Of a stretch of 5,197 nucleotides of DNA, positions 1 through 4,622 are shown in pieces. The DNA is from a bacterium (GTDB taxonomy: Bacteria; Patescibacteriota; Gracilibacteria; UM-FILTER-43-11): contig JAUHXI010000114.1 in assembly GCA_030426875.1 (NCBI GenBank), positions 1 to 5,197 of the forward strand. The letters are read 5' to 3'. A program made the position numbers and the translations under genes. Each line of letters begins with the position of its first letter. Position 1 is the first letter of the stretch. The notes under the pieces were generated by a model that did no database searches, was not told the origin of the DNA, and saw only the letters and a program-made list of their open reading frames with translations.

Positions 1-1152
1 ATTCGAAAAAATCATGGCTATAAAGCCGTTCCAATAACCAACAACGGAAAACCCAATGGTAAATTGATGGGGCTGATCACCGCCAACGACTACTTCATCC
101 ACAAACACGGCCAACAAAAAGTCAAAGAACGCATGACAAAGGCTGCCGACCTTTTCACTGCGGAAGAAGGCATCTCCCTCAGTCAAGCCAACGATCTTTT
201 GGAAGAGAGCAAGCACAGCAAATTAATCATCATCGAAAGCAAAAAATCCATGAAATTAAGGGGCATGGTGACCCGGCGAGACATCGAAAAAAATAAACTT
301 TATCCCGAAGCCTCCAAAGACTCAGAAAAAAGGTTGCGTGTCGGCGCTGCGGTGGGTCCAGCAAGCAACATGGAAGAGCGAGTTGAAAAATTAGTCAACG
401 CAGGCGTGGATGTGTTGGTTGTAGACACTGCACACGGTCATTCCAAAGGGGTGATTGACACCGTTAAATACATCAAAAAGAACTACAAAAAAATTGATGT
501 GATCGGAGGGAATATTGCCACCGTAGAAGCCGTCAAAGCCCTAGCAAAAGCAGGAGTTGATGCCGTCAAAGTTGGCATTGGACCAGGTTCCATCTGCACC
601 ACACGGGTTGTTACCGGCATCGGAGCCCCCCAATTCACCGCCGTCCAAACCTGTGCCAAAGAAGCCAAAAAATACGACCTACCCGTCATTGCTGATGGCG
701 GCATCAAGCTTTCAGGAGACGTTGCTAAAGCCATTGCGGTGGGCGCCTCAACCGTCATGCTCGGCTCTCTGTTTGCAGGCACCAAAGAAAGTCCAGGAAA
801 GCTTATCTATCACGAAGGTAAAACTTTTAAAGCCTACCGTGGCATGGGCAGCATGGGCGCCATGGCAGGGGGTGGTAAAGAGCGCTACGGTCAAGCGGAG
901 GTCAAAGAAGAGGCCAAATACGTACCTGAAGGCATCGAAGGACAGATTGTTTACAAAGGACCCGTTGCCCACGAGATCTTTCAAATGGTCGGCGGACTTC
1001 GTTCTAGCATGGGCTATGTAGGAGCTAAGGATATCTCAACCTTTCAAGCGAAGGCTAAATTTGTTCGAATCTCAAATGCAGGATTAAAAGAGAGTCATCC
1101 CCATGATGTGATGGTGATCAAAGACGCCCCAAATTATAAGCAGTCTAGCTAA
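1..1152 (+). CDS. guaB: IMP dehydrogenase, 5'-truncated by window edge
   Basis: IMP dehydrogenase oxidises IMP to XMP with NAD+, the committed step of cytosolic guanine nucleotide synthesis. The frame is open from base 1, giving 383 residues; the family is usually about 480-500, so roughly the first 100 (the barrel start and much of the first CBS domain) lie outside. Residues 1-35 look like the end of CBS1 (KPNGKLMGLIT) and about 44-96 like CBS2 (MVTRRDIEK). The barrel then resumes (GAAVG), with the catalytic loop GIGPGSICTTR, whose nucleophile Cys is residue 199 (codon 595-597). The flap YRGMGSMGAM follows near 279, then the Arg-Tyr pair at 295-296 in KERYGQ, and VPEGIEG. The CBS pair and flap distinguish it from GMP reductase. 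All catalytic residues visible here are intact. The TTG at 64 and ATG at 67 are internal codons, not starts. A PNPOx-like gene follows 6 nt after the stop, so the two are probably co-transcribed. Confidence 0.97.
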   Translation: MRKNHGYKAVPITNNGKPNGKLMGLITANDYFIHKHGQQKVKERMTKAADLFTAEEGISLSQANDLLEESKHSKLIIIESKKSMKLRGMVTRRDIEKNKLYPEASKDSEKRLRVGAAVGPASNMEERVEKLVNAGVDVLVVDTAHGHSKGVIDTVKYIKKNYKKIDVIGGNIATVEAVKALAKAGVDAVKVGIGPGSICTTRVVTGIGAPQFTAVQTCAKEAKKYDLPVIADGGIKLSGDVAKAIAVGASTVMLGSLFAGTKESPGKLIYHEGKTFKAYRGMGSMGAMAGGGKERYGQAEVKEEAKYVPEGIEGQIVYKGPVAHEIFQMVGGLRSSMGYVGAKDISTFQAKAKFVRISNAGLKESHPHDVMVIKDAPNYKQSS

Positions 1153-1158
1153 AAAATC

Positions 1159-1611
1159 ATGAATCAAACCATTCGCAGCCTCATTGAAGAATTTACAAAA
1201 GAAAGCCCAAGCATTTGCCTCTCCACCATTTCAGAAGATGGCAACCCTCATGCTGCCCTGATTTACTTTGCCCTAAATGAAGCGTTGGAAATCTGTTTTT
1301 TTGCACCACAAAACACTCAAAAATCTCAAAACATTCTCAAAAATCCCAAAGTGGCCATGGTATTGCAGGATGTTGCAGGGCAAAAATCCTTGCAAATGAA
1401 TGGAGTCGCCACAAAAATTGAAGATGTCGAAGAAAACCGGACGACCTTCAACCTTTTAGTAAAAGCACTGAGTGGTAAAGTAGACTGGCCACCTCCAGCT
1501 GGTAAAATTGAGTCAGGAGAAATGAATCTGTTTAAAATTCAAATCACCTGGGCTCGCCTTGGAGACTTTAGAGGTCATGATGAGGAGCACTTTAGGGTAT
1601 TGATTGGCTAA
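1159..1611 (+). CDS. Pyridoxamine 5'-phosphate oxidase family protein (FMN-binding split barrel)
   Basis: A 150-residue protein, the usual size for single-domain split-barrel flavoproteins. The N-terminal pattern ICLSTISEDGNPHAALIYF (residues 19-37) is the family's first hairpin, with the small-residue/Asp-Gly-x-Pro-His turn. It is followed by ICFFAP (45-50), KSQNILKNPKVAMVL (55-69) and the strand MNGVATKIEDVEE (80-92), matching the classical order of strand, nucleotide-contacting loop and 'G-x-A' strand. The C-terminal ITWARLGDF (129-137) is also typical. Members bind FMN or related cofactors (F420, haem) and act as homodimers. The substrate cannot be told from sequence, and it should not be called PdxH, which is longer. 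The ATG lies 6 nt after the guaB stop with no Shine-Dalgarno motif (preceded by ctaaaaaatc), suggesting translation from the guaB transcript. No terminator was seen after the stop. Family assignment is firm; function is open. Confidence 0.87.
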   Translation: MNQTIRSLIEEFTKESPSICLSTISEDGNPHAALIYFALNEALEICFFAPQNTQKSQNILKNPKVAMVLQDVAGQKSLQMNGVATKIEDVEENRTTFNLLVKALSGKVDWPPPAGKIESGEMNLFKIQITWARLGDFRGHDEEHFRVLIG

Positions 1612-1805
1612 AATACAATACAATTGACGAACACTGAGCTGAGGAATGAAAATTTGTGACTTGCGTATTCTAAGAGTTCGTCTAGGATCTAAATAAAAAT
1701 CTCACATTGGAATTTTTTAAATAAGTTTCATTTAATTTTAAACCTAGTCGATGATTTTTACCTACGTTTAAGTTAGCATTGGTCTTTATGATCCCCTGCT
1801 ATTTT

Positions 1806-2228
1806 ATGAACGTCTCAAATGTTTATGTCGTTAAAAAAGCTAAGAAATTGAGTGGCTCAAGTTATTCTGAAATTTATAAAAAAGCTTCACAAATTTATAA
1901 AAAAATAAAAAAAGGCACTAAAAGAAGGCCCTATATTCGCTCGAGTTATTTTGGTAAAGAAAAAATCTTCTTAAGCTTATTTTGGCACCATTTAAATGAA
2001 AAATTAAATATGAAAGATAAAATCAGACGTCTAAAATTTTTTAATTGCGCAATTGAACTCCTCAAAAAAACAGATATTGTTCCCATATCAAAAGAAAATG
2101 TAGATAAAAAATCTGAAATACTACACCGCTTTAAAGGAGTAATCGATAACCGAGAAGTCTTTTTCGTTCAAGTGAAGGAGAATAAACAAACGGGCCGAAA
2201 AGATTTCATATCTGTTTTTCCCATGTAG
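1806..2228 (+). CDS. Small basic hypothetical protein, AT-rich orphan gene
   Basis: The frame encodes 140 residues from the ATG at 1806. An ATG at 1788 (six residues longer) and a TTG at 1779 are alternative starts; none has a Shine-Dalgarno site. I chose 1806 because the residues before it (MIPCYF) are hydrophobic and unlike the rest. The protein is Lys-rich, with a helical N-terminus repeating IYKK at seven-residue spacing. Then come a KRRPYIRSSYFGKEKIFLSLFW block, an Arg-rich helix (KIRRLKFFNCAIELLK) and a strand-rich C-terminus with ILHRFKG, VFFVQVKEN and RKDFISVFP. From memory, similar short proteins with a closing RKDFISVFP-like segment occur in many CPR and mobile-element genomes, some reminiscent of small RelE/barnase-like nuclease folds, but I cannot verify this and assign no function. 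G+C over 1801-2220 is 120 of 420 bases (29%), far below guaB, suggesting acquisition. It is probably transcribed alone and ends at the hairpin just downstream. Confidence 0.75.
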   Translation: MNVSNVYVVKKAKKLSGSSYSEIYKKASQIYKKIKKGTKRRPYIRSSYFGKEKIFLSLFWHHLNEKLNMKDKIRRLKFFNCAIELLKKTDIVPISKENVDKKSEILHRFKGVIDNREVFFVQVKENKQTGRKDFISVFPM

Positions 2229-2232
2229 ACGC

Positions 2233-2288
2233 AAAAAAAACTCTCCGCCAATTTGGGGCTTATAAACCCCGGCCGAAAGCTTTTTTTT
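2233..2288. terminator. Bidirectional intrinsic terminator between convergent genes
   Basis: The hairpin begins 5 nt after the stop of the AT-rich gene. A run of eight A (2233-2240) precedes the left arm ctctccgcc (2241-2249). That arm pairs with ggccgaaag (2271-2279) at 7 of 9 positions. Inside, gggg (2255-2258) pairs with cccc (2267-2270). A run of eight T (2281-2288) follows after one unpaired C. Read on plus, the T-run gives the U-tract for the gene ending at 2228; read on minus, the A-run gives the U-tract for the gene ending at 2335. This is typical of a shared terminator between convergent genes. The activity is inferred from structure. Confidence 0.85.
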
Positions 2289-2334
2289 GTATTAAGGATA
2301 GACCAAAAAATGCTAAAAGTCAAGTGTAGATGCC

Positions 2335-2649
2335 TCACATCACAGCAGGAAAGGCAAAATTAATAATCGCCACCGTTGTAAAAAGACCCAAACAAACGAC
2401 AAAAATACCCACACTCCATCCAAAACTCTTCAAATTCCCCCCCTTGTCAAAGCTGAACTGAAGGGCTAACGTACTCCCCCCATAAACCAAAGCAATGAAA
2501 GCAAAAGGCAAGTCCAAAACACGCATCAAAACCACATTCAAATCAGCCATGAATCCATTGCGGAAAGCCAACACCAAAGCGATGTACAAAAAAGCCATCA
2601 AAAAGAATAAAAATTGACTAACGGTGTTGAGGTTTTTGATTTTTTCCAT
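2335..2649 (-). CDS. Small three-helix membrane protein of unknown function
   Basis: A 104-residue protein starting at the ATG complementary to 2647-2649 and ending in TGA (2335-2337). Three hydrophobic segments are visible: about residues 12-29 (SQFLFFLMAFLYIALVLAF), 46-65 (centred on PFAFIALVYGG) and 77-101 (centred on VGIFVVCLGLFTTVAII). Short connecting loops carry RNGFMADLN and SFDKGGNLKS. The N-terminus MEKIKNLN has two Lys and one Glu and lacks a cleavage motif, so the first helix is more likely an anchor than a signal peptide. By the positive-inside rule the N-terminus is probably cytoplasmic, although charges are few. I do not recognise the family; no catalytic or metal-binding motif is seen. 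The gene stands alone: divergent from gatC across 135 bp and convergent with the AT-rich gene, sharing its terminator. There is no Shine-Dalgarno site upstream (gttgaataaaaataa precedes the ATG). Hydrophobicity, stop and terminator placement support a real gene. Confidence 0.78.
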   Translation of the reverse strand: MEKIKNLNTVSQFLFFLMAFLYIALVLAFRNGFMADLNVVLMRVLDLPFAFIALVYGGSTLALQFSFDKGGNLKSFGWSVGIFVVCLGLFTTVAIINFAFPAVM

Positions 2650-2690
2650 TTATTTTTATTCAACATTCACGATCCCTAATTGAGTTATGA

Positions 2691-2718
2691 ACTGACCGCT
2701 CACCACTAACCACTCAAT
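2691..2718 (+). repeat. Degenerate 7-bp tandem repeat upstream of gatC (four units)
   Basis: Four contiguous heptamers can be read in register: ACTGACC, GCTCACC, ACTAACC and ACTCAAT. They fit a loose consensus RCTNACC with the last unit diverging. The first ten bases, actgaccgct, recur exactly at 3152-3161 between gatC and gatA, and there too the series ends in a unit of the form ACTnAAT. The array lies in the divergent spacer just upstream of the candidate gatC promoter. Short heptanucleotide arrays of this general kind (STRR elements) are known in cyanobacteria; relatedness to those is not claimed. Confidence 0.65.
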
Positions 2719-2725
2719 ATAGTTC

Positions 2726-2754
2726 TTGAAAAATTCTCCCTCATCCCCTATTCT
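2726..2754 (+). promoter_or_regulatory. Candidate sigma-70-type promoter for gatC-gatA
   Basis: TTGAAA at 2726-2731 matches the -35 consensus at 5 of 6 bases. TATTCT at 2749-2754 matches the -10 consensus at 4 of 6. The spacer is exactly 17 bp. Transcription would start near 2761, leaving a leader of about 25 nt before the gatC ATG at 2785. The stretch is AT-rich with other possible -10 sequences (tatttata just downstream), so the exact boxes are uncertain. Confidence 0.4.
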
Positions 2755-2784
2755 ATTTATACACTCAATCCCCATCACTTTCAA

Positions 2785-3099
2785 ATGGATTCAAACTCAA
2801 ATGACAATCAATCTAAACTGACCAAAGCAGATGTCAAACGCATCGCTCATTTAGCAAAACTAGAAATGTCAGAGGAGGATGCTGAAAAATTCCTACCTCA
2901 ACTTCAGCAAATTGTAGACAATGCAAAAATGTTAGAAGAGGTGGACACCTCTAATATCGAACCCATCGCTCAAATCACAGGGATTGATAACATGGTTTAT
3001 GCAGATCAGATAGAGACGCAAAATCTTGCGTCCCTACTGTTAGCCCAATCACCCCAAACCATTGAAAAAGGAATGATTAAAGTAAATAACATCTTATGA
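2785..3099 (+). CDS. gatC: Asp-tRNA(Asn)/Glu-tRNA(Gln) amidotransferase subunit C
   Basis: GatC is the small subunit of the GatCAB amidotransferase, wrapping around the GatA-GatB interface and stabilising the complex. The protein has 104 residues, close to the family's 90-105. The family signature begins at residue 12 (LTKADVKRIAHLAKLEMSEED), followed by a helix ending QQIVDNAKMLEEVDTSNIEP (41-60) and the loop IAQITGIDN (61-69). The C-terminal segment (QSPQTIEKGMIKVNNIL) is where most members have 'FKVPxVL'; here the Pro is replaced and the tail is slightly degenerate. The first eleven residues (MDSNSNDNQSK) are a polar extension; no nearer ATG exists before the signature, so the annotated start is favoured although no Shine-Dalgarno precedes it. 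gatA follows 77 nt downstream on the same strand. The gene is flanked on both sides by the heptad repeat, and its stop is UGA. Confidence 0.93.
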   Translation: MDSNSNDNQSKLTKADVKRIAHLAKLEMSEEDAEKFLPQLQQIVDNAKMLEEVDTSNIEPIAQITGIDNMVYADQIETQNLASLLLAQSPQTIEKGMIKVNNIL

Positions 3100-3101
3100 G
3101 T

Positions 3102-3172
3102 GGTCAGAGATAAGAGGTCAGTGGTCAGACTTTTTCTGATCAGCACAGACCACTGACCGCTAAACACTGAAT
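3102..3172. repeat. Inverted pair of degenerate heptad repeats between gatC and gatA
   Basis: The left half holds four in-register heptamers at 3102-3129: GGTCAGA, GATAAGA, GGTCAGT and GGTCAGA. After a 15-bp spacer, the right half (3145-3172) holds ACAGACC, ACTGACC, GCTAAAC and ACTGAAT, the complementary orientation of the same unit. Consequently ggtcagtggtc (3116-3126) and gaccactgacc (3148-3158) form a perfect 11-bp inverted repeat with a 21-nt loop. A smaller alternative hairpin pairs ggtcag (3123-3128) with ctgatc (3136-3141), using one G-U pair. No T-run follows, so it does not look like an intrinsic terminator. It fills most of the gap and ends 4 nt before the gatA ATG. Confidence 0.75.
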
Positions 3173-3176
3173 ACCT

Positions 3177-4622
3177 ATGATAGATTTAAGCATCAAAAAA
3201 ACCCAAATTGCCCTCCGCGACAAAAAGTTTACGTGCACTGAACTGACTCAATCGTACCTAGATCGCATCAAGCAGACGGACGAAACCCTCAATGCTTTTA
3301 TTACGGTGACTGAGGAAGTTGCCCTGAGGCAGGCAAAAAAAATCGATGAAGCGGGGGATTTTTCAAGTCCACTTTCTGGCATTCCCATGAATCTGAAAGA
3401 TGTCATTTGTACGGATGGCATCAAAACCACGGCTGCCTCTAAAATGCTAGAAAATTTTACACCACCATACAACGCCCACCTTTATGATCGGCTTTTAGAT
3501 GGAGGTGCCATTCTTTTAGGAAAAACCAACACCGATGAATTTACCATGGGATCGAGTTGCGAAAACAGCTATTTTGGCTCCAGTCGCAACCCGTGGAACA
3601 CTGACTATGTTCCTGGAGGTTCGTCTGGAGGGCCTGCGGTCAGTGTGGCAGCCGATCAATCCGTTTTTAGCATCGGAACCGATACCGGAGGGTCCATTCG
3701 GCAACCGGCCAGTTTCTGCTCAGTTGTTGGACTGAAACCGACCTATGGCCGTGTGCCTCGTCATGGTTGTATCCCATACGCCTCCAGCTTCGACACCAGT
3801 GGGCCCATGACCAAAACAGTAGAAGATGCGGCACTGGTTTTACAGGTGATCGCAGGGCAGTCCATGAAAGACGCCACCACCGTCGACACACCAGTTCCAG
3901 ATTATTCGGAGTTTTTGAAGGAAGATTTGACTGGGATGACACTTGGCTTACCAAAAGAATATTTTGGAGAAGGGGTTGAAAAAGAAGTCTCTGATGCAGT
4001 GATGGAAGCCGTTGACGTCATGAAAAAATTAGGCGCAACAATTGTTGAGGTGAGTCTGCCGTTGACCAAATACGCGATTCCAACCTACTACATTTTAGCC
4101 AAATCCGAAGCCAGCACCAACCTGTCTCGCTACGATGGCATCAAATATGGCCATGCCACAGATCAGGCCAAGGAGCTCGAGGAGATTTACATGAAATCCC
4201 GCTCGGAAGGATTTGGGGATGAAGTGAAACGAGCGATCATGCTGGGAACCTACGCCTTGAGTGCCGGCTATTATGATGCGTTTTATTTGAAAGCAGCCAA
4301 AGTTCGAGCGCTCATGAAACAAGAATTTGAGGAGGTATTTCAAAAATGCGATGCACTGATTGCACCGGTTTCGCCCATTTTACCATTTAAGATTGGCGAA
4401 AAATCAAATGATCCCATGGCAATGTACATGGTGGATGTACTTTCGACCCCAATCAATTTGGCGGGAATTTGTGGCTTATCAGTTCCAGCTGGCCTCAGCG
4501 CATCTGGGCTCCCCATTGGAATGCAGATTGTAAGCAATCAATTTGAGGAAGGGAAGTTGTTTCAGGTGGGACATGCATTTGAGAAGGCGACAGAATGGCA
4601 TTTGAAGAAGCCTCAGCTTTAG
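3177..4622 (+). CDS. gatA: Asp-tRNA(Asn)/Glu-tRNA(Gln) amidotransferase subunit A
   Basis: GatA is the glutaminase subunit: it hydrolyses glutamine and passes ammonia to GatB, which amidates misacylated Glu-tRNA(Gln) and/or Asp-tRNA(Asn). The 481 residues match the family's 470-490. The amidase-signature triad is intact: Lys74 in GIPMNLKD, Ser149 (cis-Ser) in GGSSGGPAV and Ser173 in GTDTGGSIRQP. The spacings of 75 and 24 residues equal those of the Staphylococcus aureus enzyme (Lys79, Ser154, Ser178). The substrate-side segments LSAGYYDAFYLKAAKVR and MYMVDVLSTPINLAGICG are also conserved, including the Asp of the latter. The Ser usually seen after GGSSGG is Pro here. The ATG at 3177 begins the usual first helix (MIDLSIKKTQIALRDKK) and has no Shine-Dalgarno site; the upstream bases are heptad repeat. 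gatB does not follow: a convergent gene overlaps the stop by 4 nt. A hairpin about 58 nt downstream probably ends the transcript. Confidence 0.97.
   Translation: MIDLSIKKTQIALRDKKFTCTELTQSYLDRIKQTDETLNAFITVTEEVALRQAKKIDEAGDFSSPLSGIPMNLKDVICTDGIKTTAASKMLENFTPPYNAHLYDRLLDGGAILLGKTNTDEFTMGSSCENSYFGSSRNPWNTDYVPGGSSGGPAVSVAADQSVFSIGTDTGGSIRQPASFCSVVGLKPTYGRVPRHGCIPYASSFDTSGPMTKTVEDAALVLQVIAGQSMKDATTVDTPVPDYSEFLKEDLTGMTLGLPKEYFGEGVEKEVSDAVMEAVDVMKKLGATIVEVSLPLTKYAIPTYYILAKSEASTNLSRYDGIKYGHATDQAKELEEIYMKSRSEGFGDEVKRAIMLGTYALSAGYYDAFYLKAAKVRALMKQEFEEVFQKCDALIAPVSPILPFKIGEKSNDPMAMYMVDVLSTPINLAGICGLSVPAGLSASGLPIGMQIVSNQFEEGKLFQVGHAFEKATEWHLKKPQL

Noticed and set aside
483..984. Minus-strand and alternative-frame open frames within guaB
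   Set aside because: They overlap fully a strongly conserved gene, give low-complexity or atypical proteins, and have no motif or signal of their own.
64..1152. guaB starting at the TTG at 64
   Set aside because: The frame is open to base 1 and the upstream residues (GYKAVPITNNGKPNGK) belong to the CBS region, so this is an internal codon of a gene cut by the window edge.
1624..1671. TTGACG at 1624 and TATTCT at 1666 as a promoter for the AT-rich gene
   Set aside because: The two boxes are 36 bp apart, far from the 16-18 bp needed, and neither has a suitable partner.
1626..1682. 7-bp inverted repeat gacgaac / gttcgtc in the spacer after the PNPOx-like gene
   Set aside because: The arms are short, the loop is 43 nt and there is no T-run. 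It could arise by chance, so it was not called a terminator or an insertion boundary.
1715..1740. ttaaat / atttaa hairpin as a terminator for the guaB transcript
   Set aside because: The 6-bp stem has no G-C pair and is expected by chance in such AT-rich sequence.
1612..1805. A tRNA or small RNA gene in the spacer
   Set aside because: No cloverleaf arms or conserved TTCGA-loop context could be built on either strand.
2335..3099. Recoding of UGA as glycine, as in some Gracilibacteria-like lineages
   Set aside because: UGA falls at natural protein ends in gatC and the membrane-protein gene, and reading gatC through would translate the repeat array. No gene needs UGA as sense.
3100..3176. CRISPR-like repeats between gatC and gatA
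   Set aside because: The units are 7 bp, contiguous and degenerate with no spacers, and no cas gene is present.
3248..4537. Several open frames on both strands within gatA
   Set aside because: gatA is complete with an intact catalytic triad; the overlapping frames are shadows of its codon use.
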